Under the pieces are notes generated by a model. That model was given only the letters and a program-made list of their open reading frames with translations. It ran no database searches and had not been told where the DNA came from. Below, piece after piece: positions 18,360-26,621 of a DNA stretch of 64,000 bases. The position numbers and the translations under genes are program-made. Position 1 is the first letter of the stretch. Each line of letters starts with the position of its first letter. Origin of the DNA: Planctomycetaceae bacterium (GTDB lineage: Bacteria > Planctomycetota > Planctomycetia > Gemmatales > Gemmataceae); assembly GCA_013823135.1 (NCBI GenBank), contig PNLP01000011.1, positions 89,962 through 153,961 of the forward strand. Direction: 5' to 3'.

Positions 18360-20492
18360 TCACTTTCCGCCCGGAGGTGCGTATTTCGCGAGCCAACTGA
18401 AAACTTCTTTGTGCCAGTAAGCCCCATTCTTGGGCTTGAGCACCCAGTGTCCCTCGTCAGGGAAGTTCACGAAACGCGACGGCACACCCTGCCGTTGCAG
18501 CGTGGTGAACAGCTCGTGACCCTGCCCGATGGGACAGCGGAAGTCGTAATCGTTGTGGATCACGAGCATGGGTGTCTTGTTCTCTTTCAGCTTCGCGGCC
18601 TTGGCGTGTGGCGAGAACTCGCGGTACTTGCCGGGGATTTCCCACGGCAGACCGCCGTGCTCGAACTCGTCGAACCACAGTTCGTCGGTGGTCCCCCACA
18701 TGCTCTCGAAGTTCCACACCGAGCAGTGCGTGATGAGGCACTTGAACCGCTTGGCGATGTCGTTCACCGCGAACCAGTTCATCATGTAGCCGCCGAAGCT
18801 CGCCCCGGCCGAACCGATGCGATCCTTATCGACGTAAGGCAACTTCTCGACGTAATCGAGCCCGGCGACGAGATCGCGGTAGCACTTCCCGCCCCAGTCA
18901 GCGGTGATCTCGTCCACGAACTTCTGGCCGAAGCCGGTCGAACCGCGCGGGTTCGGCATCACCACGACGTATCCCTGTGCCGCCCACAGCGACGGGTTCC
19001 AGCGGAAACTCCAGCCGTCTTCCCACGCACTCTGCGGGCCACCGTGAACGAGGAACGCGACCGGCCACTTCTTCTTGGGGTCGAACCCCGGCGGCTTGAG
19101 AATCCACATCTGCATCTTCACGCCGCCCTCGACCGGCACTTCGACCGCTTCGGGTCGCGGGAGGTCAAGCGCATCGAGTAGCGAATCATTAGTGTGGGAA
19201 AGATTTGTAGCAGCTTGAATCCGAAGGGAGTTGTCAAGTTCGCCAGTGAAAACTTCTGCGGGACTTGTAAGCGTAGAGCGCTGGTAAGCGACACGACCGG
19301 CAGCGAAGGTCGGGCTACTAGCGGCACCATCCAGAATAGTCGGCTTAAAGAAATGGACACCCGACCACATAACACTGAACACCGGCGTGGAGCCGTTGTA
19401 ATCAGCCGTGTACAAGAACCAACCCTTGTCTCCCCACGCGAACTCATTCACCGATGTCACTGATTGGTTGGTTACGTTCAAAACCTCGTTCGCGAGCGTG
19501 CCATCCGCCTTGCAATCGGCGACCACGATATCCCACTTGTCGGCCTCGTAACCCGCCTTCTTCTGTGCACGCCAGGCGAGCTTCTTGCCGTCGGGGCTGA
19601 ACTTCGGGCCGCTATCGGCGGACTTGTTCGCGAGCGTGAGCGTCTCCCACTTCGGCGACGTGTTCGTGACGCTGACGCGGCACAGCTCGTAGTTCGTGCT
19701 CCACGATTCGTCCTTCTCGGGAACGGCGGTGAAAACGAGATGCTTGCTATCCGGCGTGAAGGTAAAGTCGTCGCCGCTGCTGAACGTCGAGCTGGTAGGG
19801 TTCGCGTCGCGGTCGCCGGGGGTGACATCACGGGGCTCGGTGCCGTCGACTTTGCATACGAAGATGTGCTGCCGCTTGTCGCCGACGTATTCATCCCAGT
19901 GGCGGTAGAACAGTTTCGTGAACACCTTCGCCTTCACTGGGCTTTTCTCGATCTCCTCGTCCTTTGCCTTGTTGAGCTTGTCCGACTCCGCGAACGGTTT
20001 CTCGCTGAACTCCGGGAACACCGACGACACAAACGCGATGTGCGTGCCATCGGGCGACCACGTGCCGGCCGTTGCCCCCGTGCTGATTTCCGTGACTTGC
20101 TTCGGTTCACCACCTTCGACCGCCAGCACCCACAACTGCCCCGATCCCGACCGCGTGGATTCGAACAGGATCTTCTTGCCGTCCGGGCTCCAGTGCGGGG
20201 CCGTATCCTTCTTCCCCTTCGGGTCGGTGAGTTGCATCGGCGGCGTCTTGCCGTCGGTTGCCGCGATCCACAACGCGGTGCTGCTCTTATTGGCGTCGAA
20301 GTCGATTGTGGAGATTTGGTAGACGACCGATTTGCCATCGGGAGAGATTTGCGGGGCGGCCACCCGCTTGAACTTGTACAGATCCTCGATCTTCATGGGC
20401 CGCTTCTCGGCGGCGTCCAGGCGAGCGGAGGACGTGAGTCCTCCGGTAACGAGCATGGTGACGAGTGCCACCGAGCGCAGGAACAGGTGCAT
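18360..20492 (-). CDS. Secreted S9-family peptidase (acylaminoacyl-peptidase/prolyl oligopeptidase type)
   Basis: A 710-residue exported serine peptidase. A signal peptide (MHLFLRSVALVTMLVTGGLT, cleavage near ARLDAA) is followed by an N-terminal WD40-like propeller (about 35-430; repeated SPDGKK turns) and a C-terminal alpha/beta hydrolase domain. The nucleophile Ser near 566 sits in GSAGASFGGYMMNW, the Asp near 638 in VIHNDYDFRCP and the His near 678 in PDEGHWVLKP. It should cleave short peptides in the periplasm. Part of the signal peptide (VTGGLTSSARL) is encoded by a dispersed palindrome (20420-20450). Confidence 0.93.
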   Translation of the reverse strand: MHLFLRSVALVTMLVTGGLTSSARLDAAEKRPMKIEDLYKFKRVAAPQISPDGKSVVYQISTIDFDANKSSTALWIAATDGKTPPMQLTDPKGKKDTAPHWSPDGKKILFESTRSGSGQLWVLAVEGGEPKQVTEISTGATAGTWSPDGTHIAFVSSVFPEFSEKPFAESDKLNKAKDEEIEKSPVKAKVFTKLFYRHWDEYVGDKRQHIFVCKVDGTEPRDVTPGDRDANPTSSTFSSGDDFTFTPDSKHLVFTAVPEKDESWSTNYELCRVSVTNTSPKWETLTLANKSADSGPKFSPDGKKLAWRAQKKAGYEADKWDIVVADCKADGTLANEVLNVTNQSVTSVNEFAWGDKGWFLYTADYNGSTPVFSVMWSGVHFFKPTILDGAASSPTFAAGRVAYQRSTLTSPAEVFTGELDNSLRIQAATNLSHTNDSLLDALDLPRPEAVEVPVEGGVKMQMWILKPPGFDPKKKWPVAFLVHGGPQSAWEDGWSFRWNPSLWAAQGYVVVMPNPRGSTGFGQKFVDEITADWGGKCYRDLVAGLDYVEKLPYVDKDRIGSAGASFGGYMMNWFAVNDIAKRFKCLITHCSVWNFESMWGTTDELWFDEFEHGGLPWEIPGKYREFSPHAKAAKLKENKTPMLVIHNDYDFRCPIGQGHELFTTLQRQGVPSRFVNFPDEGHWVLKPKNGAYWHKEVFSWLAKYAPPGGK
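20420..20450. repeat. Palindromic repeat family A inside a second signal-peptide coding region
   Basis: GGCGAGCGGAGGACGTGAGT and CCTCCGGTAAC match the element at 11140-11168, with compensating changes in both arms (GGAGGAC against GTCCTCC), so the hairpin is kept. On the coding strand it encodes VTGGLTSSARL of the S9 peptidase signal peptide. Confidence 0.85.
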
Positions 20493-20615
20493 GCGGAACC
20501 TCGGAAAACGTGTATGGTCCGTTCCGTTGTACCCGATGTGCGGGACGCACGAAAGTCTGCGATGCCGCGAGCGGCCTCGCGGCTTGATTCGTAGGATGAC
20601 GGGAGAAAATCACCT

Positions 20616-20619
20616 GGAG
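20616..20619 (+). promoter_or_regulatory. Shine-Dalgarno GGAG placed for an ATT start
   Basis: GGAG lies seven bases before ATT at 20627, which is in frame with the conserved cysteine motif of FhcB. No ATG, GTG or TTG occurs in that frame between the upstream stop (20597) and the motif. Confidence 0.5.
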
Positions 20620-20626
20620 CCCGATC

Positions 20627-21961
20627 ATTCCTCAAACAACTTCCAATGTCGCCTGCACGGTCTGCGGGTGCGTCTGCGACGACCTTCGCGTGACCGTTGA
20701 CGGCGAACGAGTCGTGAATGCCGAGGGCGCGTGTTCGCTCGCCGAGCCGTGGTTTCGGTCGCAGAACGTCGAACATCCCCCCGCTGCGGCGGTCGATGGC
20801 ATTGCAGTCGAGCCCGCGGTCGCCTTCGCACGGGCCGCTGAATTGCTCAAGGCCGCGAAGTACCCGCTGATCTTCGGCCTGTCACGCAGCACGACCGAGG
20901 GCCAACGCGCAGCCACCGCACTCGCAGACCGCATCGGCGCGACCATCGATACCACCGCGAGCACCGGTCACGCGCCCTCGATCATGGCACTTCAGCAGGT
21001 AGGTGAATCGACGAGCACACTGGGCGAAGTGAAGAACCGCGCCGACCTCGTGATTTTCTGGGGCAGTGATCCGGTTCGCACACATCCCCGGCACCTCGAA
21101 CGCTACTCGCTCGAACCCAAAGGGCGATGGATGCCCAACGGCCGTGCGGATCGGTTCCTCGTCGTGGTCGATGAGGAAGAAACTGAAACGGCGAAGTTGG
21201 CCGATCTGTTCATCAAAGTGCCCCGGGGTAAGCACTGGGAAACGCTGTGGGAATTGCGGATGCTGGTTCGGGAAGTAGAGGGGGAGACACGGAGAGGGGG
21301 AAAGGGGGAGAAAGACAAAGCAAAATCAGTCGATTTCTCTCCCCCTCTCCCCCTCTCCGTGTCTCCCCCTCTTTCCCAGGGTTTGAGTGAACTCGCCCGG
21401 CGCATGAAGTCCTGCCGTTGTGGCACCGTCTTCTTCGGGTCGGGGCTGACGGCCGCGAAACTCGCACACCGAACCATCGAAGCGTTGCTGCAACTCGTGA
21501 CCGACCTGAACCAGTACACGCGGTTCTATGCCCGACGGATGCGGCGGTACGGCGACGTTGCCGGGGCCGATTCCGTGTTGGCCTGGCAAACCGGCTACCC
21601 GTTCGGCGTGAACCTGAGCCGTGGCTACCCGCGCTACAACCCCGGCGAGTTCACCGGCCCGGATATGTTGACCCGCGGCGAGGTGGATGTCTGCCTCATC
21701 GTTGGCGGTGAAACCGCTGCCGACTTCCCGCCCGCGGCACTCGAGCACCTTCGGCGAATCCCTGTAATCCTGCTCGATTCACCGGGTATTCCTCCCGTAG
21801 TGCCTGCCGCCGTGAAGTTCACAACAGCCGTTTACGGTGTCCACCGCCTTGGCACCGCTTACCGGATGGATGAAGTGCCGATTCCGTTGCGAGTGCTGCT
21901 GCCGACGGATTACCCCAGCGATGCTGAAGTGCTGAACGAAGTGCTGACGCGAGTGGACTGA
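20627..21961 (+). CDS. fhcB: Formylmethanofuran dehydrogenase subunit B-like protein (FhcB/FwdB)
   Basis: A molybdopterin-oxidoreductase-fold protein of about 444 residues, homologous to subunit B of formylmethanofuran dehydrogenase and of the bacterial formyltransferase/hydrolase complex in tetrahydromethanopterin-linked C1 metabolism. The N-terminal CTVCGCVCDDLRV is family-typical and would be lost if translation began at the first GTG (20690); the ATT at 20627 is proposed instead. Family phrases include ACSLAEPWF, YPLIFGLSRSTTEGQ, DLVIFWGSDPVRTHPRHLER and CLIVGGETAADFP. The segment STGHAPS has Gly where tungsten/molybdenum enzymes carry the metal-binding Cys, so redox activity is doubtful. 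About 35 residues near 220-255 are an insertion encoded by a palindromic repeat. Other fhc genes are not in this window. Confidence 0.82.
   Translation: MPQTTSNVACTVCGCVCDDLRVTVDGERVVNAEGACSLAEPWFRSQNVEHPPAAAVDGIAVEPAVAFARAAELLKAAKYPLIFGLSRSTTEGQRAATALADRIGATIDTTASTGHAPSIMALQQVGESTSTLGEVKNRADLVIFWGSDPVRTHPRHLERYSLEPKGRWMPNGRADRFLVVVDEEETETAKLADLFIKVPRGKHWETLWELRMLVREVEGETRRGGKGEKDKAKSVDFSPPLPLSVSPPLSQGLSELARRMKSCRCGTVFFGSGLTAAKLAHRTIEALLQLVTDLNQYTRFYARRMRRYGDVAGADSVLAWQTGYPFGVNLSRGYPRYNPGEFTGPDMLTRGEVDVCLIVGGETAADFPPAALEHLRRIPVILLDSPGIPPVVPAAVKFTTAVYGVHRLGTAYRMDEVPIPLRVLLPTDYPSDAEVLNEVLTRVD
21278..21371. repeat. Palindromic repeat family B inserted in frame in fhcB
   Basis: Arms 21278-21313 (GAGGGGGAGACACGGAGAGG onward) and 21334-21371 (ending CCGTGTCTCCCCCTC) are imperfect inverted copies around a 20-base AT-rich loop. 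The coding strand gives a low-complexity EGETRRGGKGEK ... SPPLPLSVSPPLS peptide unlike the rest of FhcB. A relative is intergenic at 31992-32070. Confidence 0.85.
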
Positions 21962-22044
21962 ATGCGGGCCGAATACCGGGGCGTGTCCGGGCGTCTATAA
22001 TCGTGTTGTGTCGGGTGCTTCAGGAAACTAACGGAGACGAGTCG

Positions 22045-22593
22045 ATGATTCGCAAGCTGATGGCTGCCGCGATCGTGGTGACCCTGAGCGGTCTGGCGTT
22101 CGCCGCCGACCTCAAGTCCGGCCCGCAAGCCGGCGACAAGGTTCCCGGCCCGTTCCACCCGCTCAACGTCAACGGCGAAGACGCCGGCAAGAAAGCCTGC
22201 CTCTACTGCAAGGCCGGCGACGACCCCACGGTCGCCATCTTCGCCCGCAGTTCGGACGACGCGGCTCTCCAAAAACTGATTGCCATGCTCGATGAAGTCA
22301 ACACGAAGTACGCCAAGGCCGACCTGAACACGTTCGTGGTGTTCTGCTCCAGCGAAGACAAGCTCGAACCCAAGCTGAAGGACCTCGCCGAAAAGGCCAA
22401 GCTCAAGAAGGTCGTGCTGGCGATCGAAACCGCTGAAGGGCCAGAGAAGTATGCCATCAGCAAGGACGCCGACGTAACTGTGCTGGTCTACAAGGACCGG
22501 ACCGTTGTCGCCAACCACAGCTTCGCCAAGGGCAAGTTGACCGACAAGGACTCCGAGAAGGTCGTCGCCGATGTCGTCAAAATCGTGAAGTGA
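22045..22593 (+). CDS. Secreted thioredoxin-like protein
   Basis: A 182-residue exported protein. Signal peptide MIRKLMAAAIVVTLSGLAFA is followed by ADLKSGPQAGDKVPGPFHPL, typical of planctomycete thioredoxin-fold/peroxiredoxin-like periplasmic proteins. A single CLYC motif (GKKACLYCKAGDDPTVAIFA) lies at the place of the thioredoxin CxxC. Later parts (TFVVFCSSED, VTVLVYKDRTVVANHSFA) fit the beta strands of the fold. Disulfide exchange or redox protection is likely but unproven. The ATG at 22045 precedes the signal peptide. A clear terminator follows. Confidence 0.78.
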   Translation: MIRKLMAAAIVVTLSGLAFAADLKSGPQAGDKVPGPFHPLNVNGEDAGKKACLYCKAGDDPTVAIFARSSDDAALQKLIAMLDEVNTKYAKADLNTFVVFCSSEDKLEPKLKDLAEKAKLKKVVLAIETAEGPEKYAISKDADVTVLVYKDRTVVANHSFAKGKLTDKDSEKVVADVVKIVK

Positions 22594-22611
22594 ATTTGGT
22601 CGCGAGAAACG

Positions 22612-22647
22612 AAGCCCACGGACAACCATCCGTGGGCTTGTTCTTTT
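22612..22647 (+). terminator. Rho-independent terminator
   Basis: AAGCCCACGG and CCGTGGGCTT form a ten-pair stem around an eight-base loop, followed by GTTCTTTT, 18 bases after the stop of the thioredoxin-like gene. Confidence 0.88.
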
Positions 22648-22751
22648 CCTGGCCCATGTCGCGCAGCCTGAAGGGAGCACATTCCCGCGTCAGGTTGGGG
22701 CCGCACCGTACAATAGCTCGGCCCACATAACGCAGACTCCCGGAATCGTGC

Positions 22752-24563
22752 ATGTCCCTTTTGCTGAGCGCCCAAAACCTGACCAAGGCGTTTGCCCACC
22801 GCCCCCTGTTCGCAGACCTTTGCCTCGATCTTCGTGCCGGTGAGCGAGTCGGGCTCATCGGGCCGAACGGTGCCGGGAAGTCCACGCTTGTGAAGATCCT
22901 CGCCGGCCTCGAAGCCGCCGACGCGGGGAACATCACGTCGCGCCGCGGGGTCCGCATCGGGTACATCCCGCAGGACGACGTTTTTCCTGCGGGGCTTTCC
23001 GCACGCGAGGTCATTATCGCGGCGCTGGCCGACGATCACCTCGAAGAACACGAACGCGAAACGCAGGCCGCGATCACGCTCACACAGGTCGGGTTCGCCG
23101 ACCACGATCAACTCGCGGAGAACATGTCTGGCGGCTGGCGGAAACGGCTGGCGGTCGCTCGCCAGCTCGCCCGCAAGCCCGATCTGCTCCTCCTCGACGA
23201 GCCCACTAACCACCTCGACCTGCCCGGCGTCATTTGGCTGGAGCGACTCCTTCGTAGTGCGCCGTTCGGCTACCTCGCGGCGACCCACGACCGGGCGTTC
23301 CTCCGGGCGATCGCCGACGAGATTCTCGAAGTCAGCCGCATCTACCCCGGCGGGGCCTTTCGCGTGGCCTCGGGGTACGACGACTTCGCCGATCGTCGCG
23401 ACGAGTTCCTCGAAGCCCAGGATCGCCAGCGGGCCGCGGTGGCGAACCAGGTTCGGCGCGAAACCGAATGGCTCGGGCACAAGGCCCAGGCGAGAACTCG
23501 CAAAGCGAGTTCTCGAATCGAGGCGGCTGGCGCACGACGCGGAGAACTTGCGGACCTCAACTACCGCACCGCAGCCGCGGGTGTCGCGGGGATCGACTTC
23601 TCGGGCACGGGTCGGCAAACGCGAAAGCTCTTGACCGCGACCGGCATCAGCAAGTCGCTCGGCGGGCGGCCACTGTTCAGCGGCCTGGATCTCATGCTGA
23701 GCCCCGGTACGAAGCTCGGCTTGCTCGGCCCCAACGGCAGCGGAAAGAGCACGCTCATGCGTGTGCTCGCAGGGCAGACCGACCCCGACACCGGCGTGGT
23801 CACCCGTGCCGAAGGCTTGCGAATGGTGATGTTCGAGCAAGGCCGGGCCGCGCTCAACCTGACGCAGTCGTTGCGTGAAGCACTCTCCCCCAACGGCGAG
23901 CACGTCACGTTCGGCGACCGTCAGTTGCACGTCGCTGCGTGGGCGCAGCGGTTCCTGTTCAAGGCCGAGCAGTTGAACCTGGAGATGAGCGCGCTTTCCG
24001 GCGGCGAGCAGGCCCGCGTTCGCATCGCACAACTGATGCTGAAGCCCGCCGATGTCCTGTTCCTCGACGAACCGACCAACGACCTGGACATCGCCTCGCT
24101 CGAAGTGCTGGAAGAGAGCCTCGCCGAATTCCCCGGTGCCGTGGTGCTCGTCACGCACGACCGCGACCTGATGGACCGCCTCTGTACGGAGGTGATCGGC
24201 CTCGACGGTCGCGGGGGGGCGTCGTCGTATGGGAACGTGAACCAGTGGCTCACGGCTTACGAACGGAGTAACGTCGAGCAGACCAAGGCCGCAACAGCGA
24301 CCGCAAAGGCGGCAACGGCAGCAGCGATCGCGAAGCCGAAGAAGCTGAGTTATAAAGAGCAGCAGGAGTGGGATGGTATCGAGGCGGCGATCACGGCAGC
24401 GGAGGCCGTCGTTGCCACGCGCGAGGCGGAAGTGTCGCGCGTCGCCCCTTCCGATCATGTTGCGATGACCGCCGCCTGTCGGGCGCTGGAAGAGGCACAA
24501 GCCAAGGTCGAGAAGCTGTTCGCACGCTGGCAGGAGTTGGAAGCCCGGCGTTCCGGAACGTGA
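22752..24563 (+). CDS. ABC-F family ATP-binding protein (Uup-like)
   Basis: A 603-residue soluble protein with two ABC ATPase domains and no membrane part, so an ABC-F protein acting on ribosomes. Domain 1: Walker A GPNGAGKST near 39-47, signature MSGGWRKRLAVARQ, Walker B LLLLDEPTNHLDL. Domain 2: GPNGSGKST, LSGGEQARVRIAQ, VLFLDEPTNDLDI. The inter-domain linker includes ARTRKASSRIEAA as in Uup. The C-terminal 100 residues are Ala/Lys/Glu-rich and predicted coiled coil, again Uup-like. It should resolve stalled or special ribosomal states; antibiotic resistance is less likely. The linker is partly encoded by a perfect DNA palindrome (23491-23515). Confidence 0.92.
   Translation: MSLLLSAQNLTKAFAHRPLFADLCLDLRAGERVGLIGPNGAGKSTLVKILAGLEAADAGNITSRRGVRIGYIPQDDVFPAGLSAREVIIAALADDHLEEHERETQAAITLTQVGFADHDQLAENMSGGWRKRLAVARQLARKPDLLLLDEPTNHLDLPGVIWLERLLRSAPFGYLAATHDRAFLRAIADEILEVSRIYPGGAFRVASGYDDFADRRDEFLEAQDRQRAAVANQVRRETEWLGHKAQARTRKASSRIEAAGARRGELADLNYRTAAAGVAGIDFSGTGRQTRKLLTATGISKSLGGRPLFSGLDLMLSPGTKLGLLGPNGSGKSTLMRVLAGQTDPDTGVVTRAEGLRMVMFEQGRAALNLTQSLREALSPNGEHVTFGDRQLHVAAWAQRFLFKAEQLNLEMSALSGGEQARVRIAQLMLKPADVLFLDEPTNDLDIASLEVLEESLAEFPGAVVLVTHDRDLMDRLCTEVIGLDGRGGASSYGNVNQWLTAYERSNVEQTKAATATAKAATAAAIAKPKKLSYKEQQEWDGIEAAITAAEAVVATREAEVSRVAPSDHVAMTAACRALEEAQAKVEKLFARWQELEARRSGT
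23491..23515. repeat. Perfect 11-bp-arm palindrome inside the ABC-F gene
   Basis: CGAGAACTCGC AAA GCGAGTTCTCG (25 bases, arms perfect) lies in the linker coding region and encodes part of ARTRKASSR. Whether it is a dispersed element or chance codon use cannot be told from one copy. Confidence 0.6.
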
Positions 24564-24942
24564 TTGGGAGTGGTCGCAATGAAACGGATTGGGGGAGGAC
24601 GGCACGTGGGCGATCGCGCCGTCCTCGACCCCAAACCGCGCTCCTGGGCAAAGTGGAGCCTGATTTGGTGTTGACGTTGCTGAGAAGCTCATGAATCCTT
24701 GCGGGCGTGTCTCATCCTAATGCAATCGCCACGCCGAACTGTCCCGAATCTTTGTAACATCCCGCAAAGCCATGTCATTTATGGTTTTACAGATTGTCTG
24801 ATCTGCCTCGTCTGGCGAGTGTTCACACGAGTGTACTGTCCGGCACCCCGACACGTGCCCCTCACGTCGGACACTCGCGTTGGGGGATCGTCGCGGGTAC
24901 AATCACCCACGCAACAGCCACAACACCAAGGAGTCGCAAGTC
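24564..24942. other. Intergenic region with a terminator-like hairpin
   Basis: GAGGACGGC (24595-24603) and GCCGTCCTC (24618-24626) form a nine-pair stem 31 bases after the ABC-F stop, without a T-tract. The rest, to the isomerase start at 24943, shows no supported gene. An AGGAG site (24928-24932) serves the next gene. Confidence 0.5.
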
Positions 24943-25785
24943 ATGGCCATTGAGCCGCTCACCATTGGGGTTTGCAGTTGGTCGCTTCAGGTCACCAGCA
25001 TCCCGGAACTGAAAGGGTTCCTCGACCGACTCGGGATCGACGTGGTTCAGATTGCCTGCGGCGACCCTCACCACGCCTCCTGGAACGAAGGCGACAGCAT
25101 GCCCACTGCTGCGAAGGCAGCCGGGTTTCGCATGAGCGGTTGCATGTTGGGCTTCCCCGGCGAAGACTACACATCACCCCAGACCATCGAGAAGACCGGC
25201 GGGTTCGGCGACCCCGCCACTCGACCCGAGCGACTCGAACGCTTCAAGTGGGGGCTGGCTCGCACGAAAGAACTCGGCCTGACCGACATTATGTTGCACG
25301 CGGGTTTCCTGCCACACTCCGGCGACCCGGCCCGCAAGCCGTTCCTCGACACGCTGGCACACGTCTCGGAACTGGCCAAACAGGCTGGCATCACGGTGGC
25401 GTTCGAGACGGGTCAGGAGTCGAGCGAACTGCTGCGCCAAACACTGACGGACCTGAAGTGCCCGAACCTGATGGTGAACTTCGACCCCGCGAACATGCTG
25501 CTCTACGACATGGACGACCCGTTGAAAGCGGTCGAATTACTGGCACCCTTCATCCGCAGCGTTCACCTGAAGGATGCGAACCGCCCAACGACGAAGGGAA
25601 CGTGGGGCGAGGAGGTTCCTCTGGGCCGCGGGCAGACGAACACCAAGGCGTTCGTAAAGGCACTGAAGAAGATCGGCTATCGTGGGGCGTTGTGCATTGA
25701 GCGAGAAGTGGGGACGCAGGTGGAACGCTTCGAAGACATCGAACACGGCGTCCGCTTCCTCCGCGACTGCCTCGCCGAGGCGTGA
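24943..25785 (+). CDS. TIM-barrel sugar phosphate isomerase/epimerase
   Basis: A 280-residue cytoplasmic protein of the xylose-isomerase-like TIM-barrel family. Strand-end motifs carry likely metal ligands: VAFETGQES (Glu), LMVNFDPANMLLYDM (Asp), SVHLKDAN (His) and ALCIEREVG (Glu near the C-terminus). The absence of a signal peptide and the start MAIEPLTIGVCSWSLQ fit planctomycete family members. It probably isomerises or epimerises a sugar or inositol derivative; the substrate is unknown. The ATG at 24943 has an AGGAG site ten bases upstream, whereas an earlier in-frame start would add repetitive residues. Confidence 0.88.
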   Translation: MAIEPLTIGVCSWSLQVTSIPELKGFLDRLGIDVVQIACGDPHHASWNEGDSMPTAAKAAGFRMSGCMLGFPGEDYTSPQTIEKTGGFGDPATRPERLERFKWGLARTKELGLTDIMLHAGFLPHSGDPARKPFLDTLAHVSELAKQAGITVAFETGQESSELLRQTLTDLKCPNLMVNFDPANMLLYDMDDPLKAVELLAPFIRSVHLKDANRPTTKGTWGEEVPLGRGQTNTKAFVKALKKIGYRGALCIEREVGTQVERFEDIEHGVRFLRDCLAEA

Positions 25786-25803
25786 CCGATTGCGAGGGAA
25801 CGC

Positions 25804-26031
25804 TCAGGCAACCTCGGCGGCAACGTATACCTTGCCGTGTTGCCTGAGCCACGTCTCGTCACTGTGTTCTGCATGTTCCCGTACTTGTCGGAGCAGTTGC
25901 ACCGTCTCGGCCTCGTAGCACGGCTCGCTCGTGTCGTCCGTCGGGATTACGGCCTCGACCTCCATTGCAACAACGTACTGCGTCGTCTGGATCAATCGCG
26001 TCCGCTTGACTCGTTCTCCAGCAACTCGCAT
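25804..26031 (-). CDS. Small hypothetical protein coupled to a toxin-antitoxin pair
   Basis: A 75-residue protein with no recognised family (MRVAGERVKRTRLIQTTQYV at the start, AETVQLLRQVREHAEHSDET in a helical middle, WLRQHGKVYVAAEVA at the end). Its start overlaps or abuts the toxin stop (TAGTGATG), so it is translated as the third gene of the module. The mostly helical, charged composition is compatible with a regulator or partner, but this is inference. GTG at 26034 is an alternative start. Confidence 0.65.
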   Translation of the reverse strand: MRVAGERVKRTRLIQTTQYVVAMEVEAVIPTDDTSEPCYEAETVQLLRQVREHAEHSDETWLRQHGKVYVAAEVA

Positions 26032-26033
26032 CA

Positions 26034-26333
26034 CTACTCCCCAACTCGGCTCTGCCAGATTGCCGGATCATCGTGACCGTGGCGAACAGCAACTACCACG
26101 ACCTGATTCGGTTCTTCGCGATAGTACACCACGAACGGGAAGCGGCGAGTCAGACAGGCCCGGATGCCAGGAGCAATCTCACCGTATAGAAGTGGATTCC
26201 CCTCAATTCTGACGACTGCCCTGTGTACCGCTTCAAGGAAATGGTCCCCCAAACCGGTCGCTCGGGCTTCGTAGCCGGCGCGCGCGTCGGCGATATCGTC
26301 GCCGGCTTCGGGTAGGTAGATTGCTGGCGGCAT
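26034..26333 (-). CDS. RelE/ParE-family toxin
   Basis: A 99-residue type II toxin. The sequence MPPAIYLPEAGDDIADARAG, then FLEAVHRAVVRIEGNPLLYG, CLTRRFPFVVYYREEPNQVV and AVRHGHDDPAIW, follows the ParE/RelE pattern, including the Arg/Phe-rich beta strands and the C-terminal H-R/D-x-P-x-W. It would act on gyrase (ParE) or on ribosome-bound mRNA (RelE). Its ATG overlaps the antitoxin stop by one base (TGATG). The earlier in-frame start lies inside the antitoxin gene and was not used. Confidence 0.9.
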   Translation of the reverse strand: MPPAIYLPEAGDDIADARAGYEARATGLGDHFLEAVHRAVVRIEGNPLLYGEIAPGIRACLTRRFPFVVYYREEPNQVVVVAVRHGHDDPAIWQSRVGE

Positions 26334-26557
26334 CACCGTGGCCGTCGAGCGTGGGCGACCACCTGTTCCCATGTCAGAGCCCGACTGGGGTCGGCATCGT
26401 GGGCCGCGAGACGGCGTTGGAGTTCAGCAAGCAATTCTGGGCTGGGTGTCGGACGCCATCCAGAATCGGCGATCTGATCCCAGAGACGGAAAACGAGTTC
26501 CAGCTGATCTTCCATTGGCCAGGCGCGAACGGTGTCCAAAGTTCCAGTTGTGTCCAA
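26333..26557 (-). CDS. Addiction-module antitoxin
   Basis: A 74-residue protein with the layout of the short addiction-module antitoxins that partner ParE/RelE toxins: LELVFRLWDQIADSGWRPTP, ELLAELQRRLAAHDADPSRA and a C-terminal LTWEQVVAHARR, the usual W-E-x-V end. Start is TTG at 26557, supported by GGAG six bases upstream; the next ATG (residue 15) would remove family-conserved sequence. It is first in the three-gene unit and is expected to neutralise the toxin. Confidence 0.85.
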   Translation of the reverse strand: MDTTGTLDTVRAWPMEDQLELVFRLWDQIADSGWRPTPSPELLAELQRRLAAHDADPSRALTWEQVVAHARRPR

Positions 26558-26621
26558 GTGACGCTCCGAAGGGACTCAGTGAATCCCATCTTAACCACGC
26601 GACCGCGGGAGTGAAAGTAGC

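Noticed and set aside
20646..20700. ATG at 20646 as the fhcB start
   Set aside because: It is in the wrong frame and meets a stop after 15 codons.
22488..24692. 734-codon open frame on the minus strand
   Set aside because: Antisense to the ABC-F gene and the thioredoxin-like gene; Arg/Leu/Glu/Val-rich shadow without motifs.
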